A DNA stretch of 64,000 bases, from the NCBI GenBank assembly GCA_001969505.1, contig LSSK01000010.1, forward strand, positions 18,515 to 82,514, given 5' to 3'. The stretch comes from Zancudomyces culisetae. Lineage: Eukaryota; Kickxellomycota; Harpellomycetes; Harpellales; Legeriomycetaceae. Below are positions 44,356 to 56,216 of the stretch, one piece after another; within the stretch, counting starts at the first letter, position 1, and every line of letters starts with the position of its first letter. Below the pieces are notes generated by a model, which saw nothing but the letters and a program-made list of their open reading frames with translations, was not told where the DNA came from and did not search any database. The position numbers were made by a program, and so were the translations under genes.

Positions 44356-47300
44356 ATGGAAAAAGTACAAGAAAATAGTACTACATCCAGTGCTACCAAC
44401 AGTGTGGCTGATGAAATATCAGCGATATTGAGAAATGAAGCAAAAGAACTGGAAAAGAGAGCAATATTTGGCGAAAATGAGGATACTGACAAAGAATTAG
44501 ATGCTCCCGCCAAAAGGAAACTTTTTGGAAGTTCCAAAAAGAAAATTGAGAAGCCTGCCATGAAGCAGGTTTCATACTTTGCACTGTTTCGTTTTGCGAC
44601 GACTCTTGATAAATTTATGATAACAGTGGGTATTTTTGGCTCTGCAGCAGTGGGTGCAACCATACCAGTAATGACAGTACTGTTTACTAAAGTACTTGGA
44701 ACGTTTATAACCTACAATTTTTTGGTTTTGGAGGGGAAAAAGGATACTGGCGATAGTTTACTGAAAAAAGAAGTGAATGGTACAGCCTTGACATTTCTGT
44801 ATATATCCATTGGAACTTATATAGTCTCATATGTAACATATCTGTGTTGGAATGTTACAGCGACAAAGCAGGCAAAAAAAATGCGAGAGGCGTACTATAA
44901 ATCAATAATGAGTCAAGAAGCAGGATGGTTTGATTCTGTAGATGTTGGGGCTCTTACCACAAGAATGACATCCGACATATCAACTATCAAAAACGGAATT
45001 GATGAAAAGACAGGCGTGGTTGTGCAGCACACAACTACATTTTTGGGTGGGTTTGTACTGGCATTTGTAAAGGGATGGAGAATGGCACTGGTTGTGTTAT
45101 CAGTGATGCCGTTAATGATAGGATCTGCAGCAATTATGGGAATGAATGTCAGTAAATGGACCAACAAGGTTCAAGAGTCGTTTGCTGAAACTGGTGCTGT
45201 GGCAACCGAAGTGTTGTCAAGTATGCGTACCGTTATGGCGTTCAATTCACAAAAAAAGGAGATTGATCGGTACTCAAGTAAGCTGGACAAGGGATATAAA
45301 GCTGGAATGAGAAGAACAATGGTACTAGGTCTGGGTTTGGGGGCGACATTTTTCTTTATTTACATATTATATTCCCTCGGATTTTGGTACGGAGCCAAAC
45401 TAATTAGAAACAATACATCCACGCTATCTGAAGTGCTGAATGTGTTTTTTGCACTTGTTATGGGTGGATTTATCCTGGGTGGCGCTGCTCCAAGTATTTC
45501 AGCAATATCGTCTGCTAGGGGTGCCGCACCCGATGTGTTTGATGTAATAGATAAAAAATCCAAGATTGATGCTACGGATCTTGAATCTGGTGATTCTGCC
45601 GAGGATATAAAAGGTGAAATTGAGTTCAGAAATGTCACATTTAACTATCCCACCCGGGGTGAAGTAAAAGTGCTTAATAATGTTAGTATTAAAGTAAAGC
45701 CAGGTCAGAAAGTAGCATTTGTAGGGGAGTCAGGATGTGGGAAGTCAACAACTATAGCATTGGTTCAGAGATTGTATGACTGCTTGGAAGGAAATGTTCT
45801 AATTGATGGAAAAGATATTAGGGAATATAATGTACGAAGTCTACGCCAAAACATGGGATTGGTGAGTCAAGAGCCAGTACTATTTGGAGTAAGTATAGCA
45901 CAAAACATCAAATGGGGAGCAAAAGATTATGAAAACAATCCACCAACACAAGAAGATGTTGAAGAAGCATGTAGGGGGGCAAATATACATGATTTCATTA
46001 TGACGCTTCCTGAAAAGTATGAAACATTGGTCGGAGAACGAGGTGCATTGTTATCAGGAGGTCAAAAACAGAGAATAGCAATTGCAAGAGCATTGATAAG
46101 AAATCCTAAAATATTATTGTTGGATGAAGCTACATCAGCATTAGATACGGAATCTGAAAAATTAGTTCAGGATGCACTTGATAAATCTACAGTAAATCGA
46201 ACAACAATTACAATTGCACACAGATTGTCAACTATTAAGAGCTCAGATATGATATATGTGTTTGGAAAAGGGCAAGTCATAGAGAGCGGAACACATGCCG
46301 AATTGGTAGCAATGGATGGAGCATATGCATCATTGGTGAAGGCGCAGGATTTAAGAAAAAAGGATGATATATTATCAGAAAGCAAAATCGATCATCAAAA
46401 TGAAAAGGATGAGCTGGAAGAAAAGTTAATTGGTGCAAACAAAAGTATGTCAAAAATTCAAAGACTTTCTGAAGAGGAAACAACAAAGGATCAAAGTTCA
46501 AACAAAAAAGGGTCATATACAGACCTTTTATGGGTTTTAAGGAAATATTCATCTCAAGTAAGACCATTTATTCCTGGTGTGCTTGTGTCTATGATCGATG
46601 GATGCATTCTTCCATCTTTTTCACTTATTTTTTCAAGAATAGTAATCGCTTTTGGCGAACCTGATCCAAAAAAGCAGAAAAAAGACACTGATTTTTATGC
46701 ATTCGTCTTTTTGATGTTTGCTGTTGGTAACTTTGCCACATTAGCGCTCAGGACATATTTGTTTGGTAGAGGTGCTGTCAGACTGAATGACAAGCTAAAA
46801 AGTGACATGTTCACAAGCATTGTGTACCAGGATAGCGAATTTTTCGATAAACCTACAAATGGGTCTGGTGCGTTGACACTAAGACTTGCTTCAGAACCAG
46901 ATGATATATACAAAGCATGTGCAGACGCTTTCCCGTTGATTTTCAGTTGTTTGGGGTCAGTGATTACTGCTCTGACCATTGGGTTTACTAGATCATGGAT
47001 GATCTCTCTGGTGGTTCTAGCTGTTTTTCCTGCGTTAGCATTTACTCAGGCTCAACAATCTAAGGGTATGATGAGTGCGGCTATAAAGTCAAAATCCATT
47101 GAAGAGTTGATTGCACAAGAGGCATCCGAATCTATCACCAATATTAGGACTGTTACATCTTTATCCCGCGAAAACACATATATTAGCAGCTATATTGAAA
47201 AAAATATGGTACCTCATAGAACTACGCTGAAAGGATATTACATTAATGGGTTGTTATATGGCTTCTCCACTTGTGCACAATTTTTAGTTTTCAGTTTGGC

Positions 47301-48681
47301 ATTTTATTCTGGGTCAAGGTTTGTTATGAATGAAAACATTGATACAACACAAATGTTGGATGCGCTGTACGCCATACTATTTGCGGCGTTTGCCTTAGGT
47401 CAGACATCATCGGTAATGAGTATGATTCCAAATGCTTTAGCTAGTGCTTTCAAGATCAGAGAACTGTTTAATACAAGCCCCACAATTGACATAGCAGTAG
47501 ATAATCTTGCTAACCGCAAGTGCATTCTTCCTGCTGAACTAAACGGAGAGATCAAAGCCGATAGTACTTCTTTCTCCTACCCCACTCGTCCTGATATTTT
47601 GGCTCTCAATAATGTCAATGTAAATGCTGCTCCTGGTCAAACAATTGCTCTGGTCGGCTCTTCAGGATCTGGAAAATCGACCATCATCAATCTGATTCTT
47701 CGTTTGTATGATGTCTTGGAGGGTTCTGTCAGTGTTGATTCGGTGGATGTACGGGATTGGCCTTTGGATAAATTACGTGACCATCCCTCACTGGTATCAC
47801 AAGAACCCGTTTTGTTTGATTGTTCAGCGTCTGAAAACATCAAATATGGTAAACCCGATGCAACAGAGTTTGAGGTTCAACAAGCTGCCAAGGCTGCAAA
47901 TATACATAATCTGTTGATGGATTTACCAGATGGGTATAATACTAGAGTTGGAGGTAAAGGATCAATGCTGAGTGGAGGACAGAAGCAGAGAATAGCAATA
48001 GCAAGAGCATTGATTAGAAATCCTAAAATATTATTGTTGGATGAAGCTACATCAGCACTGGATACAGAATCAGAGAAGGTGGTTCAATATGCACTGGATA
48101 AGGCTAGTGTTGGTAGAACAACCATTTCGGTGGCACACAGATTATCGACAATTCAGAACGCGGATTGGATATACGTATTTAAGAGTGGCGAGGNNNNNNN
48201 NNNNNNNNNNNNNNNNNNNNNNNNNNNNNNNNNNNNNNNNNNNNNNNNNNNNNNNNNNNNNNNNNNNNNNNNNNNNNNNNNNNNNNNNNNNNNNNNNNNN
48301 NNNNNNNNNNNNNNNNNNNNNNNNNNNNNNNNNNNNNNNNNNNNNNNNNNNNNNNNNNNNNNNNNNNNNNNNNNNNNNNNNNNNNNNNNNNNNNNNNNNA
48401 TAGCAAGAGCATTGATTAGAAATCCTAAAATATTATTGTTGGATGAAGCTACATCAGCACTGGATACAGAATCAGAGAAGGTGGTTCAGTATGCACTCGA
48501 TAAGGCTAGTGTTGGTAGAACAACCATTTCGGTGGCACACAGATTATCGACAATTCAGAACGCGGATTGGATATACGTATTTAAGAGTGGCGAGGTGATT
48601 GAGCAGGGAAACCACGAATCGCTAATAGGACTGGGAGGAACATATGCCAGTTTGGTCAAACAACAATCCCTTGCTAATTAG
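44356..48681 (+). CDS. Full-length ABCB/MDR (P-glycoprotein-type) ABC exporter, interrupted by an assembly gap
   Basis: ATP-driven exporter of hydrophobic compounds or a peptide pheromone, with two TMD-NBD halves in one chain. NBD1: Walker [10 protein letters not shown] (457-465), [40 protein letters not shown]2: Walker [10 protein letters not shown] (1101-1109), [26 protein letters not shown] charged N-terminus (about 75 residues) precedes TM1, and an acidic/Lys linker (about 670-715) joins the halves. The frame is open across 206 N and counts 1441 codons. The 196 bases before the gap recur after it with two synonymous differences, so the true protein is probably about 1307 residues ending [10 protein letters not shown]. 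Substrate unknown. Probable plasma or vacuolar membrane. Confidence 0.92.
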   Translation: MEKVQENSTTSSATNSVADEISAILRNEAKELEKRAIFGENEDTDKELDAPAKRKLFGSSKKKIEKPAMKQVSYFALFRFATTLDKFMITVGIFGSAAVGATIPVMTVLFTKVLGTFITYNFLVLEGKKDTGDSLLKKEVNGTALTFLYISIGTYIVSYVTYLCWNVTATKQAKKMREAYYKSIMSQEAGWFDSVDVGALTTRMTSDISTIKNGIDEKTGVVVQHTTTFLGGFVLAFVKGWRMALVVLSVMPLMIGSAAIMGMNVSKWTNKVQESFAETGAVATEVLSSMRTVMAFNSQKKEIDRYSSKLDKGYKAGMRRTMVLGLGLGATFFFIYILYSLGFWYGAKLIRNNTSTLSEVLNVFFALVMGGFILGGAAPSISAISSARGAAPDVFDVIDKKSKIDATDLESGDSAEDIKGEIEFRNVTFNYPTRGEVKVLNNVSIKVKPGQKVAFVGESGCGKSTTIALVQRLYDCLEGNVLIDGKDIREYNVRSLRQNMGLVSQEPVLFGVSIAQNIKWGAKDYENNPPTQEDVEEACRGANIHDFIMTLPEKYETLVGERGALLSGGQKQRIAIARALIRNPKILLLDEATSALDTESEKLVQDALDKSTVNRTTITIAHRLSTIKSSDMIYVFGKGQVIESGTHAELVAMDGAYASLVKAQDLRKKDDILSESKIDHQNEKDELEEKLIGANKSMSKIQRLSEEETTKDQSSNKKGSYTDLLWVLRKYSSQVRPFIPGVLVSMIDGCILPSFSLIFSRIVIAFGEPDPKKQKKDTDFYAFVFLMFAVGNFATLALRTYLFGRGAVRLNDKLKSDMFTSIVYQDSEFFDKPTNGSGALTLRLASEPDDIYKACADAFPLIFSCLGSVITALTIGFTRSWMISLVVLAVFPALAFTQAQQSKGMMSAAIKSKSIEELIAQEASESITNIRTVTSLSRENTYISSYIEKNMVPHRTTLKGYYINGLLYGFSTCAQFLVFSLAFYSGSRFVMNENIDTTQMLDALYAILFAAFALGQTSSVMSMIPNALASAFKIRELFNTSPTIDIAVDNLANRKCILPAELNGEIKADSTSFSYPTRPDILALNNVNVNAAPGQTIALVGSSGSGKSTIINLILRLYDVLEGSVSVDSVDVRDWPLDKLRDHPSLVSQEPVLFDCSASENIKYGKPDATEFEVQQAAKAANIHNLLMDLPDGYNTRVGGKGSMLSGGQKQRIAIARALIRNPKILLLDEATSALDTESEKVVQYALDKASVGRTTISVAHRLSTIQNADWIYVFKSGEXXXXXXXXXXXXXXXXXXXXXXXXXXXXXXXXXXXXXXXXXXXXXXXXXXXXXXXXXXXXXXXXXXXXXIARALIRNPKILLLDEATSALDTESEKVVQYALDKASVGRTTISVAHRLSTIQNADWIYVFKSGEVIEQGNHESLIGLGGTYASLVKQQSLAN
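47998..48193 (+). repeat. First copy of duplicated NBD2 segment flanking the gap
   Basis: 196 bases encoding [10 protein letters not shown] to FKSGE, repeated at 48400-48595 with differences only at 48087/48489 (A/G) and 48096/48498 (G/C). Both are synonymous third positions. It most likely reflects two contig ends or haplotypes left unmerged. Confidence 0.95.
48194..48399. other. Run of 206 N (assembly gap)
   Basis: Unknown bases inside the ABC exporter gene. Gap plus duplicated flank add 402 bases, a multiple of three, so the reading frame is not broken. Confidence 0.99.
48400..48595 (+). repeat. Second copy of duplicated NBD2 segment
   Basis: Near-identical to 47998-48193. It runs on into the genuine end of the gene ([12 protein letters not shown]), whereas the first copy stops at the gap. 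Confidence 0.95.
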
Positions 48682-49026
48682 CCTACTTTTTCTCTCTTTT
48701 TCATTTTTACAAAACAAGATCTGCCAGTTGGATAGTAGTTGCATGACAAAAATAAAAGATTTTTCTTATCGCAAAAGCGACACTAAGTTTTCAAAATGAA
48801 TTAATAAATAAATTCATTCTTCAACAAACTACAAGCTCTAATATTTTCCTTTCACAAGAAAATATATTATTATAGTCTTACATTTCTTTTATTAGTTGAT
48901 GTTTGAAACCAAGCTATGAATGAAATAAAAAATAGTTGAACAAATGTAAAAATTAAGAACTTATAATGACGAAATAAAAGTATCATGATTAAGGGAACTG
49001 GTGGTAAGTATGGTTTCAAAAACAAG
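48682..49026. other. Convergent spacer, ABCB exporter and acetyl-CoA synthetase
   Basis: 345 bases. The ABC side begins with a T/C-rich 3' flank and an AATAAA at 48751-48756. No gene was seen. Confidence 0.65.
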
Positions 49027-51018
49027 TTAACCAGCTCTGACCTTCTTAACAAGCACATCCAAGATTGAAGGGTCAGCAAGAGTGGAGAGATCACCAAGCT
49101 GGTCTTCCTCACCAGCTGCGATTTTTCTAAGAACTCTGCGGATGATCTTTCCAGATCTAGTCTTGGGAAGCTCATCAACAATAATGATTCTCTTTGGTGT
49201 GGCAATTGGGCCGATTTCCTTACGAACAGTTTGGATCATTGCCTTCTTGACTTCTTCGGAATCTACGACACCCTTTGGTGTTGTTACATAGGCAAATATA
49301 GCTTGACCTGTAATTTCGTCCTCTACACCAATAACTGCAGATTCAGAGACATTGTTATCTACAATAAGGGCAGATTCTATTTCAGCAGTTGAGATTCTGT
49401 GTCCAGAGACGTTTATCACGTCATCAACTCTTCCCTTGATCCAGTAGTAACCATCGCTGTCTCGCATGGCACCATCTCCAGTGAAGTAAACATCTTTGTA
49501 AACGTGCATGTATGTGGACAGGTATCTATCGTGATCTCCTACGATGGTTCTAGCCATGGATGGCCATGATCGCTTGACTGCCAACACACCTGTAACATCG
49601 TTTCCTTCCAACTCTTTGCCATCTGCTGGATCCAAAATGGCCAACTCAATTCCGAACATAGGAAGTGTTGCTGATCCTGGCTTTGTTGGGGTAGCGAATG
49701 GAAGAGGTGTGATTATATGTGATCCGGTTTCGGATTGCCAGTAGGTGTCGACAACAACAGCCTTGCCATCACCGACAACATAGTGGTACCACACCCAAGC
49801 CTCAGGGTTGATTGGCTCACCAACAGTACCGATGATTCTAAGTGTTGATAGATCACAGCAGTTGATGTAGCTGTCTCCCAATCTGCGCAATGCACGGATA
49901 GCTGTTGGGGCAGTGTAGAATTGAGTTACCTTGTGTTCATCTACCATTTGCCAGAATCTTGATGCATCAGGGAATGTTGGAACAGACTCAAAGATTACAG
50001 AAGTTACACCAAGAGCCAATGGGCCGTATACAACGTATGTGTGGCCAGTAATCCACCCAATATCTGCGGTACAGCAGAACACATCACCGATGTGTAGATC
50101 AAATGTATACTTTGATGTCATTGCTGCTCCCACAAGATACCCAGCTGTGGTGTGCACCAATCCCTTTGGCTTTCCGGTAGAGCCAGATGTGTACAGAATA
50201 AACATAGGATCTTCTGAACCTACTGGTACAGGTGGAATGTATGAAGCTTGCTGTTTGAACAATGGTCCCCACATGACATCTCTTCCTTCAACATAGGTGA
50301 TGTCGCTTGCTCCTGTGCGTTCGAATACAATAACATTTTTGACCACGTCGCCGCTTAGCTTGATAGCCTCATCAACGATCTTTTTGGTGTGGATTAGCTT
50401 TCCACCACGCAGGCCTTGGTCTGAGGTTACTATTACGCTGGCATTTGCATCCTTGATGCGATCAGCTAGCGAAGTAGCTGAGAAACCGGCAAAAACTACA
50501 GTGTGTACAAGACCCAATCTGGTACAGGCAAGCAAGACATATGCTGTTTCTGGGATCATTGGCATGTAAACGGCCACAGTATCTCCCTTCTTCAATCCGA
50601 GTGTTTTGAACATTCCAGCTACTCTGCAAACGTTTTCCAAAAGCTCTTTGAATGTTACAGTTCTCTTGCCTCCTGGAGCATCAGGTTCAAAACTGATAGC
50701 AACGTTATCTGGTGTATCTCTGGCCCATCTGTCTACACAGTTGTAGGATACATTAAGCTCACCCCCAACAAACCATTGTGTATCACCATTGTGAAGGCTT
50801 CCTGATGTGACTTGTTGGTATGGCTTGGTGAATTCCACCAACTCGCTTGCCATTTTTCTCCAGAAGGTGTCAGGGCTATCCAAAGACTCCTTGTACATGG
50901 AATTATACTCATCCATTGAGGTTATCCATGGCTTTTTGTCGCTGGGAATGCGACCGCTATTTACCGGTGGTTGGTAGGTCTTGACAAGAAGTTCCTCGTG
51001 GCTTTCTGCAAGTGTCAT
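49027..51018 (-). CDS. ACS1: Acetyl-CoA synthetase (AMP-forming)
   Basis: Makes acetyl-CoA from acetate, ATP and CoA by an acetyl-AMP intermediate; cytosolic and nuclear source of acetyl units. Single exon, 663 residues, the usual family length. Visible motifs are the ACS N-terminal block FWRKMASELVEFTKPY, the P-loop-like YTSGSTGKPKG (around residue 280), DIGWITGHTYVVYGPL, DTYWQSETGSHI, the hinge YYWIKGRVDDVINVSGHRIS and the catalytic-lysine motif LPKTRSGKIIRRVLRKIA near residue 620. The enzyme is regulated by acetylation of that lysine in other organisms. No targeting peptide is seen. Codons are more C/G-ended than in neighbours, as expected for a highly expressed gene. Confidence 0.97.
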   Translation of the reverse strand: MTLAESHEELLVKTYQPPVNSGRIPSDKKPWITSMDEYNSMYKESLDSPDTFWRKMASELVEFTKPYQQVTSGSLHNGDTQWFVGGELNVSYNCVDRWARDTPDNVAISFEPDAPGGKRTVTFKELLENVCRVAGMFKTLGLKKGDTVAVYMPMIPETAYVLLACTRLGLVHTVVFAGFSATSLADRIKDANASVIVTSDQGLRGGKLIHTKKIVDEAIKLSGDVVKNVIVFERTGASDITYVEGRDVMWGPLFKQQASYIPPVPVGSEDPMFILYTSGSTGKPKGLVHTTAGYLVGAAMTSKYTFDLHIGDVFCCTADIGWITGHTYVVYGPLALGVTSVIFESVPTFPDASRFWQMVDEHKVTQFYTAPTAIRALRRLGDSYINCCDLSTLRIIGTVGEPINPEAWVWYHYVVGDGKAVVVDTYWQSETGSHIITPLPFATPTKPGSATLPMFGIELAILDPADGKELEGNDVTGVLAVKRSWPSMARTIVGDHDRYLSTYMHVYKDVYFTGDGAMRDSDGYYWIKGRVDDVINVSGHRISTAEIESALIVDNNVSESAVIGVEDEITGQAIFAYVTTPKGVVDSEEVKKAMIQTVRKEIGPIATPKRIIIVDELPKTRSGKIIRRVLRKIAAGEEDQLGDLSTLADPSILDVLVKKVRAG

Positions 51019-54000
51019 TTTAGTCTTCTAATATATATCTTTTGTAGTTAACTATTTTTTATGGTAGTGCAAGAATGTTGTTAAAGTTATGCAGCTATAT
51101 AGTACTAGGAAAAAATGATAAAAGTATAACGAGCGGCTATTTTTGTGTTTTTATACTCTCTTTTCCTCTCTTATTAAAAAACGCTAACATAATCTGTCAT
51201 ATGCACCCAAAGCACATATATTCAACACAAATGCCCTTGTTCATTCAACCGTCCCCTCGATGGTACTGGCAATTTTTATGAGAATTTTCCTGAAATCGAA
51301 AAAAAAAAAATTTTCTCACATCCGTTTCTCCTAACCATTGGTAAAAAAAAACTGAAAATAAAAAATAACATTGCTCTACCAACCCATTAGATTTTATGAA
51401 TTGAAAAGTAAAGCAAAGGGAATTAGCTCCCAATTCGGCTGGTTACCAAATAACAACCAAGCGTCCTTCCCCTTATTTTTTCTCTTGTAATATAATAAAG
51501 CCGTAATTTCCGTTTCTTCCACAAAGAGATTCATGCGCTTCCAATTAATGTAAAACGCGAATTTTAGGTTCGTTTCGAAAAAAAAGAAAAAGATGAATTA
51601 GGGCTTTTTCTTTGAGATTTCTTAACAGATGATTATACATGCATATTCAATTTTCTTCAGATTAAATGTGGAAAATATTGTGCAAATAAACGTAGCAGCT
51701 TCATCCCGAGCTCTTTTTCCGATAATACATTGCATACTCGAGGCCCACTGTCTTATAGTCCCATAACTCAAAAGGCTTACATTTGTCTGTGCTTCTTCGA
51801 AATCAAGTAGTATCAATCCTCTTAGCCAAGTTATCAGAGCGCAATATGTTATAAATGGTTAAACTCAAAATTAAAAAGATGAGGTCTTGTCTTGGGTATT
51901 TATATCTTGTTTTCGATGCAAATCTGTGCTTTTTTATTTTTTCTAAAAACATCTTAGGTTTAATTTATCCATTGCCATAAAAAAAAATTACAATAATTAG
52001 TTCCAGATGCGATAAAACAAAAATATATAAAACAAGGGGGGATGCAAAAGTATCAGTACTCCCGATAACGCCTGAGCGAATAAAACTGTACAAAATAAAA
52101 AAATGAGTGGGATTGATTGACTTAATAGGAACACACTGTAATTTTAGACGTAGATTCAGATATTCTAAAAAATTCTTGATAGCATCATCACAGGCCAGTC
52201 CTTCGCTTGATTTTCATTTTGAGTGCTAAAAAAACAAAAGGATCACAAAAGCATAGATGGCACACCCAGTCCACTATAACAGCAGATTTTATTTTTGTCC
52301 CAAAGTATCAATCAATTAACAGAGGATTTTGTCCTGCGTTTTCCATCATCTTGTAACTAAGCTGATATGTTTTTTTAACTCGTGTAACTTTAAACTATAC
52401 GTGGTTAACATGCCAACTTTGGTTTGAATACGCTGCAGTAGAACTACCACCCCTCTCTCCATCTTCCTCATTTTTCTCTCCATCCCCATTTTCCCCCCTC
52501 CCCTTGTGAGAAGATGCACTGAAACTGGATACAATAAAACCATACCTTTTTTCTCCTATAATCACCTGTTTTATCTCGTGGCTATACAAATTTCTGGAAA
52601 CATATACCCATAACGTATTGTGAATAATCTCAATCACACTACACAAAAACGTCTCTACCAGCTATAGCTATACCACTTTTTTAACAACAATAAATGGATG
52701 TTAAAAAAGCCCACTCCTTTATGCTCTCCAATAACCGAAAACAGTTCGCATCATATCGAAACAAATGATGCAAGCAGGGTTTTTGCCAACTTGAATAGTG
52801 GGAGCTTCTATAGGACCACTTGCTAACCACTTATCATTATGTAACAAATTTAAAACCCCCTTGCGCTTATCTACTCGATTGTTCGGTAAATCCACTCGCT
52901 ACTGCTATTGGCTTTTTTTGAGAGTTTATCTAAATCGAATCTTGCCACTTGCGAATAAAATTTGACAAAATTGGATAATATAAAGTGTCCACATTGTCTA
53001 ATTAGGCAACCCTACCAATATGGTTGAGCTTTTCAGAATTTGAGAAATCATTGGGAAATCTTAATTCGAACAAAACCAAGCAGTATCAGACTTGGGTATC
53101 TTTTTGCTTTCGCTTTGGCTCAGAATTTCATTTTTATTTTTGCTTTTTTTAGATGCTGCATAAGTTTGACACCAACAAACAAAATGAATTAATAGAGAAT
53201 TACAGATGGAAATGCTGATATCCTCTGCAACCACTACAACCATCACCACTGCTAGTCTTTTTTTTTTGCTCATTTATTGCCACGTAAGAAAAGCTTTACA
53301 TAACTGGGTCCCACATAGCAACTAGTGAAATGACATAAGCTTAGTCATAAATATTTTATAATGTTTATACATGTGACCCGCCCAAGTGAAAAGCACGTGT
53401 TGTAAAAAATAACTACTGTTAAGCAAATCATATTGTGTTCTCAACGCCTATACTTCCGCTCTGTAGATTGTGTCGTTTTTTGTGAGAAGCATGATGAGCT
53501 ATGTAGATTTTAATGAAAACAATAAAGTTATAAACCACCATCCCTGTTTGAACTTCGAAATAAAAGTGATTCCTACTGATTGAGAACTGCTACTTTTACT
53601 GGTTTGATGTCTTATAAATCCACTTCCTGTACTTTTGCTATGGCCATCTTCCAACTTATTAGCTATTGTTTGTGTTTCCCTCATTAATCTATAAAATTGA
53701 TAAAGCCCATTTATTCAGGCAATTTTTTTTACTAGAAATGCAGATAGAATATGACTATTGGTTTGATAAGATCCGCAGTAATTAATTCATGTCTGTAATA
53801 AATATCAAGAATACACGATATTTAGCACCTGTGCATTGAAAAATAAAAAGAGATGGTTTTAGCTTTTTTTTTTGATCTTGATGGTATACTATATTATAAC
53901 ATAATATACTTTGTCAGACTAATTAGTGCCAAAATAATAGCTTTTTGGGAAAATATAACTGTGATCACATGAAAAAGATCTAACATCTCACTAACAAAGA

Positions 54001-56216
54001 GGGTAAATTGCAACTAAGAAACTTGAAGCTCATCTCATTCTTTTAGTTTCACTATTTTATCCAATACAAAAAAAAGGTAGGTAGTCTGAATTGACAAAAC
54101 TAAAAGATATTTATATGTAATACATCTACATCCAAAAGAACAAACAATTATTGGTGTATATGTCATGATTAAATCAAGAACCAATACATCATAGATAAGG
54201 GCATCCGGTGTAGTGGTTTTGCTCTTTTTCTGTTTCAAACCTTTATTTTTCCGTGCTTTAAAGTTGCATATGAATATCTTTTATTTTAGATCCAACACAG
54301 AAATGTAAAAGGAGTATTAATAAACAATAGCTAATCAATAGCAAACAGTAACTTAAAATTAGAAACTAGTAAACAAAAACCATATACCCAAGCTTCATCT
54401 ATAAATGATATACTAAGAATTTTTCTCGATTTCACGATTCGGTTTTATAACTTAGCAAAATACATTTACATACCACAGCCTTTATAGCTCTTAACAATAC
54501 CAGAAAACGTTGCCGGATTTTGCAAAAAAAAAAAAGTTTTGCTTTAACTGTATAACCAAAAGTTGTGGGAGTTGAACGAGGGGTGGTAAGGAAGTAGCTA
54601 GCTATGGTTAAGCACTCGATTCTGCTACCACTTTCTAGTTTCTAAATGATTCTCTGTTGTTGTAGAGTAACTGGTTGGAGTCGTTGCTTGTATGATTAAT
54701 ATTTTTGTAATATGTCAAGAACATGTAATATCAGCATGTATGTTGTGGTTGGGTTTTTCCTTTGATAGACTCTGTTTACTTGTTTCTGGTATATCAAAAA
54801 TAGGGTTCGTCTTGTAACTTGGATTGTTCACGTAGTTTTTGGTTTGTTTGTAAAACTACTTATTAATTGTTTTTTTATAATCTTTCTATCCTAAAACTTT
54901 ATTAACTGTTTGAAAGCTAATATAACTATAACACTTACCACTACTAACTAGTACGTCCCACAAACAATTCGTGTCGATATGTATTTGTGTAGTCTAAAAT
55001 TAGTTTTATGGTATTTTATGCTTCTTTAGTTTTTGAAAAGTAATCTTTATTGATTTTTTGAAGAAGAAAAGTTCTGTTCTGTATCTTCTTTTAAAGTTTT
55101 TCCTGCTACGTTTCATATATAGCAAGTTGATAAACATCCTGAAAAACTGACAATTCTCTTGATAAGAAACTAAAAAAACATTGTTACAAGCTATATTAAA
55201 AAATACAACATAATCCTCTTGACACTGAGCTTTGTCATTCAGTTTAGTTGATGTTATTAGGTTATTTCGAATTGACAGCGTAAATAAAGTGCTTTTTTTT
55301 TACCTTTTCACACACAAATATATATAGTCATACATTTGAGCAACTTTTACATTAAACTTGTATTCACAAGAATGTCCAATATGCAGCCAATATATAAAAC
55401 AAATCAAAGCCAGCTAAACTTATTATTATATATCTTTTATTGAAGCTTTTTAAAAAAAGTATCACGCTTATTTGTGAATAGGAGTAATTTCTATTATTAG
55501 CTCCAGTGCAAATGCTAGCAGCACCATATCATACTTAATTTGAATAATGGGTATGTATATTCGTTCAAGCTTCTTAATTAGTACAACGTAGACGCGACTC
55601 GTTTTTGGTGGTGATAATGAAAAATATATATTACTACCTATACCTTGGAAGCCTCAACTATTCAACACGAGTACATTATATCTTCACACCAATTTTGTAC
55701 CTGCGTTACCTTTCCTCGTCTGCATACTATTTCAGCTTTTTACTCGATCTAGTACTATAATAAAACTAATATTATCTATAATTTTTGTTTCTGGTGATAT
55801 TTATTTGTGATTCCAAGTAAAGATGTATAAAGCCTGATTATAATTGCCTCAAAAGATCAAGAGGTTATTGTGGTTAAAGATATCTTTTTTTCTCTCCCTT
55901 TTCTAAGAATAGTAAAGGTGTTGGTGCTCGTTTACCATTTTTATTAGCTACATTTATATTCTCACAATTGTTGCCAATCAAAAGCGCCTGCTTTCCTTTA
56001 AAATGAACTATTGCTTCAATACAATGAAATAAAATGTGTTGTACGTGGAGATTGGTTGAAAGGGCTAAAGACATTTTATTTTTTCGGAAATAAACAAAAA
56101 TTATTTTGTCTTTAAAAAACAGCTTTAACAGTATTTTATATTCAATTTAATGAATTGAGGTTCCAATTTAGCAACAAGCAAGGATCTTATATCAGTATAA
56201 GTATAGAATAGCCAAA
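51019..56216. other. 5.2-kb spacer, mostly noncoding, with coding-like fragments on the minus strand
   Basis: The longest gene-poor stretch. I read both strands and assign no gene. Minus-strand segments with less A/T-driven composition are 53500-53690 (LMRETQTIANKLEDGHSKST, after a TTTATAG acceptor-like site and before a GTAGGA donor-like site), 53061-53160 (NKNEILSQSESKKIPKSD then stop) and 51600-51850. I could not join them into one frame-consistent model or name a family. Both ends hold promoters, of ACS1 on the left and SEC13 on the right. Confidence 0.45.
55874..56074 (-). CDS. Possible small protein, unknown
   Basis: Open frame of 66 codons from ATG (MSLALSTNLHVQHILFHCIE) divergent from SEC13, 142 bases between the two starts. 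The C-terminal half (NVANKNGKRAPTPLLFLEKG) has ordinary protein composition. No family recognised. It may be a first exon or chance. Confidence 0.25.
   Translation of the reverse strand: MSLALSTNLHVQHILFHCIEAIVHFKGKQALLIGNNCENINVANKNGKRAPTPLLFLEKGEKKRYL

Noticed and set aside
48041-48412. Frames through the N run
   Set aside because: They exist only because N cannot be translated as stop.
55874-56074. Resemblance of ALLIGNNCENI and PTPLLFLEK to fumarylacetoacetate hydrolases
   Set aside because: Catalytic HxE blocks are absent downstream and the spacing is poor; kept only as an unnamed small frame.
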